DNA of 64,000 nt from Rhizobium sp. PP-CC-3A-592 (GTDB taxonomy: Bacteria > Pseudomonadota > Alphaproteobacteria > Rhizobiales > Rhizobiaceae), in the NCBI RefSeq assembly GCF_003217095.1, contig NZ_QJSR01000001.1:844009-908008 (forward strand), given 5' to 3'. The notes under the pieces are model-generated. The model saw nothing but the letters and a program-made list of their open reading frames with translations, had not been told where the DNA came from and searched no databases. The translations under genes were made by a program, and so were the position numbers. Below are positions 43,861-52,913 of this stretch, one piece after another. How positions within the stretch are numbered: the first letter of the stretch is position 1; every line of letters starts with the position of its first letter.

Positions 43861-46089
43861 CTACTTCCCGCCGCGTGGCTTGGAACCGCCCGGCTTGCCG
43901 CCCGTTGGGCGACCACCCGAAGGCTTGCCGCCGAAGGCGGGCTTGCCAGCGGATTTCGCGCCGGGCTTGGCAAACGATTTGCCAGCCGGGCGATCGCCGC
44001 CGAAGCTCTTCTTTTCGCCAAAGCTTTTCTTGGGGTCGCCAAAGCTCTTCTTGGCACCGAAAGACCGTTCGCCATCGGGACGGTCGCCCCGCGGCTTGCG
44101 GTCACCGAAGCTCTTTGTTTCGCGGTCGCCGCCATCGCGGGACTTGAAGCCGCCGCGTTCCTCGCGAACCGGGGGCTCGCTGGCCTTGATCCAGTCGCGG
44201 TCCTGCGAATCCCGCTCGACGATCACGCGCGGGCCGGTGTCGGGACGGGCAAAGCTCGCGTTACTCTTGCGATCCGGATCGAAACGCTGCTTGCCGACAA
44301 TCGCCTGGCCATCCTTGGTACGACCGTAGCGCTTGACCTTGGGCGCGCCTTCGGGACGCTCGCGACGAACCGGCTTCTCGGCAGAGGCCGCCTCGGGACC
44401 GGTCTTCTTTTCGGCCAGGGGACGGGCGCCGGGCGCCATCCAGACATTGGCCTTGCGCGGACGGCCGAGCGGCTCGCGCTTCGGCCCGTCGCCACGCGCT
44501 GCCGGCGCGCTGTCGCGGCCCCCTTGTTTCGTGGCGCCACGCTTGTTGTCTGCGGGACGCGTGTCGAGACGGCCGCGCAGGCGCTCGTTGCGGTCGGCCG
44601 TCTTCTCGCGGAAAGCCGGCTTCTCGTAAGCGCCCTGCCCGCGGTCGCCAGAACGCTCGTTTCCACGCTCGGCACTGCGCTCGGTCGAGACCAGCGGCCC
44701 CTCGTCGTCGGCATCCGGATTGTTGAAGAGCGGCGCATCGAAATTCGCCTTGGCGTCTTCGATCAGACGCGGACCCAGCTGGTCGCGCAGCGTGCGGCCG
44801 CGGATTTCCTGGGCAGCACCCTCCGGCAGTTCGCCGAGCTGGAACGGACCGTAGGAAATACGGATCAGGCGGTTGACGTCGAGGCCGAGCGCGCCGAGCA
44901 CGTTCTTGATCTCGCGGTTCTTGCCTTCGCGCAGGCCCATGGTGATCCAGACGTTGGCACCCTGAACCTTGTCCAGCGTCGCATCGATCGCGCCATAGAG
45001 CACGCCATCGACGGCGATGCCGTCCTTGAGCTTGTCGAGGTCGGCCTGTTCGATCTTGCCATGCGCGCGGACGCGGTAGCGGCGCAGCCAGCCGGTGGCT
45101 GGCAGTTCCAGCACGCGGGCGAGACCGCCGTCATTGGTCAGAAGCAGCAGGCCTTCGGTGTTGATATCGAGACGACCGATGGAGAGCACGCGCGGCAGGT
45201 CTTCCGGCAGGCGGTCGAACACCGTCGCACGACCTTCCGGATCGTTGTTCGTGGTCACCAGCCCGGTCGGCTTGTGGTAGAGCCAGAGACGGGTGCGCTC
45301 GATGCCGCGGATCTGCTGGCCATCGACCTCGATCTTGTCGGACAGGGTGACGTTGACGACCGGCGTGTCCAGCTTGGTCCCGTTGACGCTGACGCGGCCT
45401 TCCATGATCATTCGCTCGATGTCGCGACGCGAGGCGATGCCGGCGCGGGCGAGAATCTTGGAGATACGCTGGGGCGCTTCGTCGGACACGGCCGTCGCCG
45501 CTGCGGCACGCGCGCGGGCAGGACGCTCGTCGGCGGCACGATCGGCCGTGCGCTCGCCACGCGGCTTATCGAATTTGGGTTTGTCGAACTTGGCTTTGTC
45601 GAATGGGGGCTTGTCGAATTTCGGCTTGTCGGAACGGGCCGTCTCGGCGCCAGCCTTCTCGAAACGAGGCCTGTCTGAACGGGGCTTGTCGGACCGCGGC
45701 CTGTCTGAGCGGGGCTTGTCCAAGCGGGGCTTGTCGAAACGCGGCTGTTCGCCCCAGGGCTTGTCGGAGCGGGCCTGTTCGGTCCGCGGCCTGTCGAATG
45801 CCGGGCGCTCTGTCGCGCGCGTTTCATTCGGCGTTGCGTCGTCGCGCTTGGCAAAGGCGGGCTTGGCCCGCGGAGGTCCGCTGGTTTTTCCGAAGGCCGG
45901 CTTGCCGAAGGCGGGCTTTCCGCCCTCCCTCTTTTCAAACGGCTTCTTGTCGCCTGCGTTTTTACCGAATGCAGGCTTGCCGAATTTGGCCTTGCCGTCG
46001 GCTGCCGCTGCGCGCGGCGCGCGGTCTGTCGTCTTGCCGCCGCTTGCGGGCTTGCCGCGCGGCCGCTGGGGCTTGTCATTGGATGTCAT
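43861..46089 (-). CDS. rluB: RluB-type 23S rRNA pseudouridine synthase with long disordered arms
   Basis: The core (about 207-445) is a normal RsuA/RluB synthase: an S4 RNA-binding domain (RISKILARAGIASRRDIERM) and a catalytic domain with Asp308 in GRLDINTEGLLLLTNDGG, then GLREGKNREIKNVL. RluB makes pseudouridine 2605 of 23S rRNA in E. coli. Unlike the 290-residue E. coli enzyme this one has 742 residues. The N-terminal 205 residues are a Lys/Arg/Pro/Asp-rich tract with a 5-residue repeat of the DKPRF/DKPRS type. The C-terminal 290 residues are similarly basic and end in GGKP-type repeats. Both arms look disordered and could bind RNA. rsmD follows after 6 bases. Confidence 0.93.
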   Translation of the reverse strand: MTSNDKPQRPRGKPASGGKTTDRAPRAAAADGKAKFGKPAFGKNAGDKKPFEKREGGKPAFGKPAFGKTSGPPRAKPAFAKRDDATPNETRATERPAFDRPRTEQARSDKPWGEQPRFDKPRLDKPRSDRPRSDKPRSDRPRFEKAGAETARSDKPKFDKPPFDKAKFDKPKFDKPRGERTADRAADERPARARAAAATAVSDEAPQRISKILARAGIASRRDIERMIMEGRVSVNGTKLDTPVVNVTLSDKIEVDGQQIRGIERTRLWLYHKPTGLVTTNNDPEGRATVFDRLPEDLPRVLSIGRLDINTEGLLLLTNDGGLARVLELPATGWLRRYRVRAHGKIEQADLDKLKDGIAVDGVLYGAIDATLDKVQGANVWITMGLREGKNREIKNVLGALGLDVNRLIRISYGPFQLGELPEGAAQEIRGRTLRDQLGPRLIEDAKANFDAPLFNNPDADDEGPLVSTERSAERGNERSGDRGQGAYEKPAFREKTADRNERLRGRLDTRPADNKRGATKQGGRDSAPAARGDGPKREPLGRPRKANVWMAPGARPLAEKKTGPEAASAEKPVRRERPEGAPKVKRYGRTKDGQAIVGKQRFDPDRKSNASFARPDTGPRVIVERDSQDRDWIKASEPPVREERGGFKSRDGGDRETKSFGDRKPRGDRPDGERSFGAKKSFGDPKKSFGEKKSFGGDRPAGKSFAKPGAKSAGKPAFGGKPSGGRPTGGKPGGSKPRGGK
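45550..45792. repeat. 15-base tandem repeats encoding the RluB N-terminal arm
   Basis: The tract encodes residues about 100-180 of RluB and repeats units such as GGCTTGTCG every 15 bases, giving D-K/R-P-K/R-F/S pentapeptides. Repeats are degenerate at third positions, so the array is old and held in frame. Confidence 0.75.
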
Positions 46090-46150
46090 TTGTGTTGCCT
46101 GCCTTTTCAGGCTCTCCTATCAGGTCGGAGCCGATGGGTTAAGAGAAATA

Positions 46151-46609
46151 ATGACGCGAATGGCCGCATCACCGGGGTTCATGGATCTGGCGCTGGCAGA
46201 AGCACGGGCAGCGCAAGTGCGCGGCGAGGTGCCGATCGGTGCCGTGGTCGTGCTCGACGGCACTGTCATCGGCGCCGGCGGCAACCGGACGCGCGAGCGC
46301 CGCGACGTGACGGCCCATGCCGAAATCGAGGCGATCCGCGATGCTGCGCGACGGCTCAATGCGGAACGACTGGCCGGCGCCGACCTCTATGTCACGCTCG
46401 AACCCTGCGCCATGTGCGCCGCCGCCATCTCCTTTGCCCGCATCCGCCGCCTCTATTATGGCGCCGGCGACCCGAAGGGCGGCGGGGTGGATCATGGCGG
46501 GCGCTTCTACGCCCAGCCGACCTGCCACCATGCGCCCGATGTCTATTCGGGGCTCGGAGAAACGGAAGCAGCGGGGTTGTTGCGCGCCTTCTTCGAGGCG
46601 CGGCGGTAG
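46151..46609 (+). CDS. tadA: tRNA adenosine(34) deaminase
   Basis: TadA converts A34 of tRNA-Arg(ACG) to inosine, so that one tRNA can read several codons. The 152-residue protein has the deaminase zinc site: HAEIEAI with the proton-shuttling Glu, and EPCAMCAAAISFARI with the two cysteines. GEVPIGAVVV near the start is typical. It is divergent from rluB, with 61 bases between them. ATG 46151 was chosen; the in-frame ATG at 46160 is possible and would remove three residues. Confidence 0.95.
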   Translation: MTRMAASPGFMDLALAEARAAQVRGEVPIGAVVVLDGTVIGAGGNRTRERRDVTAHAEIEAIRDAARRLNAERLAGADLYVTLEPCAMCAAAISFARIRRLYYGAGDPKGGGVDHGGRFYAQPTCHHAPDVYSGLGETEAAGLLRAFFEARR

Positions 46610-46613
46610 GTTT

Positions 46614-47093
46614 TCAGCCGGCGGCGAAATCCTGCAAGGCTCGGCCAGTCAGGCGGTAGCGGGTCCAGCCGTCCATTGGTTGCGCGCCGATGGCGCGATA
46701 GGCGCGGATGGCCGGTTCGTTCCAGTCCAGCACGCTCCACTCGAAACGACCGCAGTTCTTGTCGACGGCAATTCTGGCCAGATGCCGCAACAGGCTGCGC
46801 CCGGCGCCCGTGCCGCGCGCTTCCGGGGTGACGTAGAGATCTTCGAGATAGAGCCCGTTGCGGGCCTGCCAGGTGGAATAGATCAGGAACCAGACGGCGA
46901 AGCCGATGGGCGCGCCATCACGCTCGCAGATCACCGCCTTGGAGACGCTGTCCGGGCCGAAGAGGGCCTGCGCTGTGGTGTCCACCGTCGCTTCCACCTC
47001 GTGCTCGAGCTTTTCGTAGGCTGCCAGTTCCCGCACGAAGCGCAGGATGACGGCGGCATCCTCGACGGTTGCCTCGCGGATGGTGACGCTCAT
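46614..47093 (-). CDS. GNAT family N-acetyltransferase
   Basis: A 159-residue acetyltransferase that resembles the diamine/spermidine N1-acetyltransferase-like branch. The core LYLEDLYVTPEARGTGAGRSLLRHLARIA holds the acetyl-CoA loop (R/Q-x-x-G-x-G/A), and SVLDWNEPAIRAYRAIGA is the C-terminal motif. The substrate is unknown. It starts 7 bases after the lipoprotein gene and converges with tadA with only 4 bases between the stops. Confidence 0.88.
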   Translation of the reverse strand: MSVTIREATVEDAAVILRFVRELAAYEKLEHEVEATVDTTAQALFGPDSVSKAVICERDGAPIGFAVWFLIYSTWQARNGLYLEDLYVTPEARGTGAGRSLLRHLARIAVDKNCGRFEWSVLDWNEPAIRAYRAIGAQPMDGWTRYRLTGRALQDFAAG

Positions 47094-47100
47094 GACCGGA

Positions 47101-47718
47101 TCAGAAAACCTGCCACCACTTCTTGCCGCTGCCCTGCACCTGCGCTTCCTTCTTGCGACGACGTTCCTTGATGGTTTCGTCCTCGCCGAGGTCGGTCAGA
47201 GCTTCCTCGGGCGCCTTGCGGTAGGCGAGCGGGGGATCGCTGAGGAAACGGCGCTTGTCGGCATAGGCCCCCATCTGCACCTTGCGGGCTTCGCGATAGG
47301 CTTCCTGCTGTTCCTTGGCGGTGAGCTTACGGCCATTGGCCGAGGCTTTCGCGAGCGGCGAGACGTAGCCCGGCCGGTCCGCGTTCTCGTCGGCTTCCTC
47401 GCGCAGACGCTGGCGCGTTTCCTCGGGCGATTCGACCCAGGCTGGATTATCCTTGTTGGCCAGCGAGGCCTGCGGCTGGACGAGGGCCGTGCGCTCAGCC
47501 GATGGCGGCAGGACGAGACCCGGGCGCGGCTGGTACTTCACGTTGGCGGCCTTGTCGCCGCCCATGCTGACCGTGCTGCCGAGGTCGTCCATCAGGTGCT
47601 CGCCGGCCGTTTTGTCCGTCCCGTAGGTCGGACCGCCGATGCAACCGGTCAGCACGAAGCTTGCGGCCATGATCGAGAGCACGCCGGCGCCCGCACCATA
47701 CTGTCGCGTCATTGTCAT
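47101..47718 (-). CDS. Predicted lipoprotein of unknown function
   Basis: A 205-residue protein with a type II signal peptide (hydrophobic SIMAASFVLTGC) and the lipobox L-T-G-C, Cys26 being the likely lipid anchor. The rest is hydrophilic, with a charged helical middle (ETRQRLREEADENADRPGYV, KEQQEAYREARKVQMGAYADKRRF) and a basic, tryptophan-containing end. I know similar lipoproteins downstream of ileS in other rhizobia but no function. It is likely co-transcribed with the acetyltransferase gene 7 bases downstream. Confidence 0.8.
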   Translation of the reverse strand: MTMTRQYGAGAGVLSIMAASFVLTGCIGGPTYGTDKTAGEHLMDDLGSTVSMGGDKAANVKYQPRPGLVLPPSAERTALVQPQASLANKDNPAWVESPEETRQRLREEADENADRPGYVSPLAKASANGRKLTAKEQQEAYREARKVQMGAYADKRRFLSDPPLAYRKAPEEALTDLGEDETIKERRRKKEAQVQGSGKKWWQVF

Positions 47719-47854
47719 TCAAACCCTTCCAGCGCGTGCGGCCTGCCCCGCCAGCTCCCAGCGCTCCCGGACCCCCCGGGATGCGCTTGGGCCGATCTGC
47801 CCGCCAATTCCTGCCCCATGACGGATAAATCCGCCCATTTTCAGGCAGGGTTCT

Positions 47855-47888
47855 ACCGGATGAACGGCGCGAGCGCAATTCATCCGGT
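47855..47888. repeat. Perfect 10-base inverted repeat between ileS and the lipoprotein gene
   Basis: ACCGGATGAA-N14-TTCATCCGGT lies 35 bases past the ileS stop. It may stop or process the ileS transcript. No T-run follows on either strand, so a Rho-independent terminator is not supported. Confidence 0.55.
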
Positions 47889-47923
47889 TCTCATGACGTC
47901 CACCCTTTAGTGAAGATGGCCCT

Positions 47924-50905
47924 TCAAAGTGAAATGCCGAGCTCCCGCAAGGCCGCCGCATCGCGGGCAGTGACATCGGGATAGGCCGGGTCGGAACCGA
48001 CATCCGTCGTCACCTTCCACGAGCGGGCGCATTTGCGGCCTTCGGCCAGACGCGGCTCGACGGAGACCTTGCCCTCGCCTTCCAGGCGGAACGCGTTTTC
48101 CGGCCCCTTGCCGACGACCACCTCGATGGCCGAGGTGATGCAGATCTCGGCAAAATCCTCACCATCCAGCGCTTCCGCCGTCGTGGCATCCGCGATGTAG
48201 ACGACGGGGGCAGCCTCCAGCGAAGCGCCGATCCGCTTTTCCCGGCGCTCGACTTCCAGCGCGCCGGTGACGACGCGGCGGATGTCCCGGATGACACGCC
48301 ACTTCTCGGCAACGGCTTCATTGCGCCATTCGGCCGGCAGGTCCGGGAACTGCTCCAGATGGATCGAGACGGCATCGGGCTTCAGCGACAGCCAGGCTTC
48401 TTCCGTTGTGAAGGGCAGCATGGGTGCCAGCCAGGTGACGAGGCACTCGAAGAGGCGGCGGATGACGCAGAGGCTGGCGCGGCGGCGCAGGCTCGATGGC
48501 GCGTCGCAATAGAGCGCGTCCTTGCGGATATCGAAGTAGAAGGCCGACAGCTCGACATTGGAGAAATCGATGAGCGCGCGCGTCACCTTCTTGAAGTCGA
48601 AGGCATCGTAACCGCTGCGCACCACCTCGTCGAGTTCGGCCAGCCGGTGCAGCATCAGCCGCTCAAGCGAGGGCATGTCGGCAAGGGCGACGTCTTCGCC
48701 GGGATCATGCGCCAGCGTGCCGAGCATCCAGCGGATGGTGTTGCGGAGCTTGCGATAGGCATCGATGTTGGTCTGGATGATCGCCTTGCCGACGCGCAGA
48801 TCGTCGGCATAGTCGGATGTCATGACCCAGAGGCGCAGGATATCGGCGCCGGCATCCTTCATGACCTCCTGAGGAGCCGTGACGTTGCCCTTCGACTTCG
48901 ACATCTTCTCCCCCTTCTCATCCATGATGAAGCCGTGGGTGACGACGGTGTCGTAAGGCGCGCGGCCGCGCGTCGCCGCACTTTCGAGCAGGGACGAGTG
49001 GAACCAGCCGCGATGCTGGTCGGAGCCTTCCAGATAGACGTCGGCCGGCCATTTGAGATCCGGCCGGTCCTCCAGCGTGAAGACGTGGGTGGAGCCACTG
49101 TCGAACCAGACGTCGAGGATGTCCATGACCTGGGTCCATTCGGCGGGGTCGTGGTCGTTGCCGAGGAAGCGCTCCTTGGCGCCGGCCGCAAACCAGGCGT
49201 CCGCGCCTTCCGCCTCGAAGGCTTCGAGAATGCGGGCATTGACGGCCTCGTCGTTCAGCACCGTGCCGTCCTCGCGGGCGAAGACGCAGATGGGGACGCC
49301 CCAGGCGCGCTGGCGGGACAGCACCCAGTCCGGGCGGCCTTCGATCATGGCGCGCAGGCGGTTCTGGCCGGCGGCCGGCACGAAGCGCGTGTCGTCGATG
49401 GCGGTGAGCGCGCGGGTGCGCAGCGTCGTGCCGTCGGCAAGGTCCTTGTCCATGTAGACGAACCATTGCGGCGTGTTGCGGAAGATGACCGGCTTCTTGG
49501 AACGCCAGGAATGCGGATAGGAATGCTTCAGCCGGCCGCGGGCAAAGAGTGTGTTGGTGGCGATCAGCGCCTTGATGACCCGCTCGTTCGCATCGCCCTT
49601 CTTGCCATTGTCGTCCATGACGCGCGCGGGGCCACCCTCGGCCTCCGGGCCGAAACCCGGCGCGTCCTTGGTGTAGTAACCGGCGTCATCCACCGGGAAG
49701 GGGATGGCGGTGTCGATGCCGCGGGCTTCGAGCGCGCGGCCATTCTCCATCCAGACGTCGAAGTCCTCGCGGCCATGGCTGGGGGCCGTGTGCACGAAGC
49801 CCGTGCCGGCGTCGTCGGTGATGTGGTCGCCGGCGATGAGGGGGACGGGGAAGGTGTAGCCGAGATCCGCCAGTGGGTGGGCGCAGGTGATGGCGACGAG
49901 TTCGTCGGAAGCGACATCGCGCAGACGATTTGCCTGCAGCTTGGCCTTGGCGAAGGATTCGGCTGCCAGCTTGTCGGCGAAGATCAGCTTTTCACCCGGA
50001 CGCGGACCGAAATCGTTTTCAGCTTCCGTGAGCTCGTAAAGGCCGTAGGCGACGCGGTTCGAGAAGGCAATGGCGCGGTTGCCAGGGATGGTCCAGGGGG
50101 TCGTGGTCCAGATGACGACGAAGGCGTCTTCGAGAAGATTCAAATTATTCACAACCGGCATTTGCCAGTTCGTATCGGACATGAACTCGGCTTTGGCAGC
50201 ACCCTTAACGGAGGTCACCGGAAACTTTACCCAGATCATGTCGCTATCGACGTCGTGATACTCGACCTCCGCCTCGGCCAGCGCCGTGCGTTCCACCACC
50301 GACCACATGATCGGCTTCGAGCCGCGATAGAGCTGGCCGCTCTTGGCGATCTTCAGCAACTCCCCGGCGATGCGGGCTTCGGCGTGAAAATTCATCGTGA
50401 GGTAGGGATTGTCGAAATCGCCGGTGATACCCAGGCGCTTGAACTCGTCGGCCTGCACCTTGATCCACTTTTCGGCATAGGCGCGGCATTCGCGGCGGAA
50501 CTCGATCATGGCGGCGGGTTCGCGCAGGTCGGGCTTGCCCTTCCCCTTGGCGCGATAGTTCTCCTCCTCGATCTTCCACTCGATCGGCAGGCCGTGGCAG
50601 TCCCAGCCGGGCACGTAATTGCTGTCGAAGCCGCGCATCTGGAACGAGCGGGTGATGACGTCCTTCAGGATCTTGTTGAGCGCGTGGCCGATGTGGATGT
50701 TGCCGTTTGCATAGGGCGGGCCGTCATGCAGCACGAATTTTGTCCGGCCGGCGGCGGAGGCGCGCAGCTTCTTGTAGAGATCCATCTGCTGCCAGCGCGC
50801 CACCATCTCCGGCTCCTTCTGCGGCAGGCCGGCGCGCATGGGAAACGCGGTTTCGGGCAGATAGAGGGTCTTGGAATAGTCGAAGGTTTGGGCGGTCTCG
50901 GTCAT
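47924..50905 (-). CDS. ileS: Isoleucyl-tRNA synthetase
   Basis: IleS charges tRNA-Ile. The 993-residue protein has the HIGH motif at 71-74 ([10 protein letters not shown]), the large editing insert, and KMSKSKGN. The anticodon-binding domain follows. At the C-terminus the usual zinc finger is reduced: only CARSW remains of the first CxxC pair, and the second pair is replaced by [11 protein letters not shown]. The enzyme therefore probably lacks that zinc, as I recall for other rhizobial IleS. The frame opens at a TTG, but ATG 50905 is taken as start. ribF, the usual ileS neighbour, lies beyond an intervening vapBC pair. Confidence 0.95.
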   Translation of the reverse strand: MTETAQTFDYSKTLYLPETAFPMRAGLPQKEPEMVARWQQMDLYKKLRASAAGRTKFVLHDGPPYANGNIHIGHALNKILKDVITRSFQMRGFDSNYVPGWDCHGLPIEWKIEEENYRAKGKGKPDLREPAAMIEFRRECRAYAEKWIKVQADEFKRLGITGDFDNPYLTMNFHAEARIAGELLKIAKSGQLYRGSKPIMWSVVERTALAEAEVEYHDVDSDMIWVKFPVTSVKGAAKAEFMSDTNWQMPVVNNLNLLEDAFVVIWTTTPWTIPGNRAIAFSNRVAYGLYELTEAENDFGPRPGEKLIFADKLAAESFAKAKLQANRLRDVASDELVAITCAHPLADLGYTFPVPLIAGDHITDDAGTGFVHTAPSHGREDFDVWMENGRALEARGIDTAIPFPVDDAGYYTKDAPGFGPEAEGGPARVMDDNGKKGDANERVIKALIATNTLFARGRLKHSYPHSWRSKKPVIFRNTPQWFVYMDKDLADGTTLRTRALTAIDDTRFVPAAGQNRLRAMIEGRPDWVLSRQRAWGVPICVFAREDGTVLNDEAVNARILEAFEAEGADAWFAAGAKERFLGNDHDPAEWTQVMDILDVWFDSGSTHVFTLEDRPDLKWPADVYLEGSDQHRGWFHSSLLESAATRGRAPYDTVVTHGFIMDEKGEKMSKSKGNVTAPQEVMKDAGADILRLWVMTSDYADDLRVGKAIIQTNIDAYRKLRNTIRWMLGTLAHDPGEDVALADMPSLERLMLHRLAELDEVVRSGYDAFDFKKVTRALIDFSNVELSAFYFDIRKDALYCDAPSSLRRRASLCVIRRLFECLVTWLAPMLPFTTEEAWLSLKPDAVSIHLEQFPDLPAEWRNEAVAEKWRVIRDIRRVVTGALEVERREKRIGASLEAAPVVYIADATTAEALDGEDFAEICITSAIEVVVGKGPENAFRLEGEGKVSVEPRLAEGRKCARSWKVTTDVGSDPAYPDVTARDAAALRELGISL

Positions 50906-51144
50906 ATCGGGCAATCATTCTCTGGCGCTGCGGGAGCGCAATGTCGGGGCAGGAAACAGACGCGCAGGGCGTTGAGCCCTGCGGCGGCGCAAATGCTTGA
51001 AACCCGGACCTTCCGGCCGCTTAGCGCGCGCGGAAGGCCGGGCCGATAATTCGCAGGGAAGATGCAAGCCGCATATGTGTCATGATGGCCCGTTGTCTAA
51101 GTGTTTTTGCAGCGGAATGGAAGGGGGCGTCCGCACGCAGCGAA

Positions 51145-51191
51145 TGGACTTTACGGGTCGGCTCCGCTATGCTGACCATCTGACTAGATGG
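51145..51191 (+). promoter_or_regulatory. Promoter and operator-like palindrome of vapBC
   Basis: TGGACT (51145-51150) and TATGCT (51168-51173) are 17 bases apart. CCATCT-GACT-AGATGG (51176-51191) is a perfect inverted repeat between the -10 and the Shine-Dalgarno site, as expected for toxin-antitoxin autoregulation. Confidence 0.5.
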
Positions 51192-51200
51192 GAGTTTTCT

Positions 51201-51470
51201 ATGGCCAAGAATCTCGTCAAACCCCCGACCTGGAAACTGGAGGACGCAAAAGCGCGCTTCAGCGAAGTCGTCCGGCGCGCGCGAAGCGAAGGTCCGCAAC
51301 GCGTTACGGTACGGGGCCGCGACAGCGTCGTCGTCATCAGCGTCGAGGAGCACGAGCGGCTGACGGGATCTCAACCGCGGCAAAGCTTCGTGGAGTTCAT
51401 GGAAAGCCTCCCGTTCTTTCCATTGGAACTGGATCGCGACGACACTGGCGAGAGGGACATCGAGCTTTGA
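51201..51470 (+). CDS. Type II antitoxin, Phd/YefM type
   Basis: An 89-residue antitoxin. The Phd/YefM DNA-binding fold is visible in TWKLEDAKARFSEVVRRARSEGPQRVTVRGRDSVVVISVEEHERL, given here by position (residues 10-54) with key motifs KARFSEVV and VVISVEEH. The C-terminal part (SFVEFMESLPFFPLELDRDD) is acidic and hydrophobic, as expected for wrapping a toxin. The stop overlaps the toxin start, so the two are translationally coupled. It probably represses its own promoter through the palindrome just upstream. Confidence 0.9.
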   Translation: MAKNLVKPPTWKLEDAKARFSEVVRRARSEGPQRVTVRGRDSVVVISVEEHERLTGSQPRQSFVEFMESLPFFPLELDRDDTGERDIEL

Positions 51471-51925
51471 TCGGCTGGTTGCTCGACACGAACGTCATTT
51501 CCGCTTTGGTCAATCCGAACGGCGCGCCTTCCGTGAAATCCTGGTCCGCTACGCAGCGTGAGGACAGGCTCTTCATCAGCATTCTGGCACTTGCTGAATT
51601 GGATAAAGGCGTTGAACACCTGCCGGAGCATGATGAGAACCGGTATCGGATTATCGGCATGCGCGACGGAGTAGAGGAACGCTTTTCAGGACGTATACTG
51701 CCGGTCGACAATGACGTTGTCCGACGATGGGGCAGAATATCAGGGCGCGTGAAGCGCGTGACAGGTCACCCTCCAGCGGTTATCGACAGCATGCTTGCGG
51801 CAACCGCCATCGAACACAATCTCTACCTGGTCACCCGAAACGTCAGAGATGTCAGGGAATGCGGAGCCATCCTTTTTGACCCTTGGAACGATGACGTCGC
51901 GCAATTCCCTCTCCGCAGCCGCTAG
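51467..51925 (+). CDS. PIN-domain toxin (VapC/FitB type)
   Basis: A 152-residue PIN-domain ribonuclease of the FitB/VapC group. The acidic catalytic residues are visible: Asp in LLDTNVISAL, Glu in ILALAELDKG, and Asp in PAVIDSMLAATA, with TRNVRDV before the end. VapC toxins cleave tRNAs or rRNA. The best start is the TTG at 51467, whose TTGA overlaps the antitoxin TGA stop; other starts would remove the first catalytic strand. The pair lies between ribF and ileS on the opposite strand. Confidence 0.88.
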   Translation: MIGWLLDTNVISALVNPNGAPSVKSWSATQREDRLFISILALAELDKGVEHLPEHDENRYRIIGMRDGVEERFSGRILPVDNDVVRRWGRISGRVKRVTGHPPAVIDSMLAATAIEHNLYLVTRNVRDVRECGAILFDPWNDDVAQFPLRSR

Positions 51926-51931
51926 TCGAGA

Positions 51932-52912
51932 TCAAAAACACAGCCCCATATCGATCCCGCTGAGCGGCGTAACGCCTGCAAGAAGCGCGCGGGCTTCCGC
52001 ATCGTCCCGCTTCATCTGGACGATCAGCGGGTCGAGGCCGTCGAATTTCAGTTCGTCGCGCAGGTGGCCGAAGAAGGAGACGGAGGCGATTTCGCCGTAG
52101 AGGTCGCCGGAGAAGTCGAACAGGAAGGTCTCGAGCAGGGCCTCGCCATCGCTGGTCACCGTCGGGCGGCGGCCGAAGCTGGCGACGGCATCGTGCAGGG
52201 AACCGTCGGCGCGGCGGAAGCGGACGGCGTAGATGCCGTTCCTCAGGCAGACGCCGGGGTCGAGGCGCATGTTGGCGGTGGGATAGCCGAGCGTGCGGCC
52301 GAGCCGCTTGCCACCGATGACCTCCGCCTCAACGGTATAGCGATAGCCGAGCAGGCCCGCCGCCTGCGCCACGTCGCCTTCGACCAGAAGGCTGCGGACG
52401 CGGCTCGACGAAATGACGTCGGCGTTCTCGTCGCGGTAGGCATCGACCAGCGTGACGCCGAAGCCGTTGTCGGTGCCGGCCTTCATCAGGAAGGCGGGGC
52501 CGCCTTCCCGGCCCTTGCCGAAATGGAAGTCGAAGCCGGTAACGACATGGCCGGCCTTCAGCCAGTCCATCAGCACGTCGCGGATAAAATCATGCGCCGA
52601 CATCTGCGAGAAGCTGCGATCGAACGGATATTCGATGACGGCGGCAAAGCCCATGCCTTCGAGGATGCGCGCCTTCAGCGGCGCCGGCGTCAGGCGGAAG
52701 ACGGGCTCGTCGGGCCGGAAGATGGCGCGGGGGTGCGGCTCGAAGGTCAGCACGAGCGCGGGCACGCCCAGCGCGTGGGCCTCGACCAGCGCCCGATCCA
52801 GCACCGACTGGTGACCGCGATGCACGCCGTCGAAATTGCCGATGGCGATGACGCCGCCGTGGAGGGTGGCCGGCAAGGGATTTTTCGTCTCGTTGCGGTG
52901 AAAGACTGTCAT
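51932..52912 (-). CDS. ribF: Bifunctional riboflavin kinase/FAD synthetase
   Basis: RibF makes FMN from riboflavin and then FAD. The 326-residue protein has the adenylyltransferase motifs AIGNFDGVHRGHQ and FDFHFGKGREG, and the kinase segment RLGRTLGYPTANMRL with the Mg-ATP PTAN motif. It starts 1 base after the HAD gene and is therefore in one operon with it. In many bacteria ribF precedes ileS directly; here the vapBC module separates them. Confidence 0.95.
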   Translation of the reverse strand: MTVFHRNETKNPLPATLHGGVIAIGNFDGVHRGHQSVLDRALVEAHALGVPALVLTFEPHPRAIFRPDEPVFRLTPAPLKARILEGMGFAAVIEYPFDRSFSQMSAHDFIRDVLMDWLKAGHVVTGFDFHFGKGREGGPAFLMKAGTDNGFGVTLVDAYRDENADVISSSRVRSLLVEGDVAQAAGLLGYRYTVEAEVIGGKRLGRTLGYPTANMRLDPGVCLRNGIYAVRFRRADGSLHDAVASFGRRPTVTSDGEALLETFLFDFSGDLYGEIASVSFFGHLRDELKFDGLDPLIVQMKRDDAEARALLAGVTPLSGIDMGLCF

Positions 52913-52913
52913 G

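Noticed and set aside
42862..45678. A 938-codon open frame on the plus strand
   Set aside because: It is antisense to the patatin, rsmD and rluB genes, and its composition reflects the complementary strand of the RluB repeats.
48359..51049. An 896-codon open frame on the plus strand
   Set aside because: It is the complement of ileS, which has clear family motifs. The antisense frame has none.
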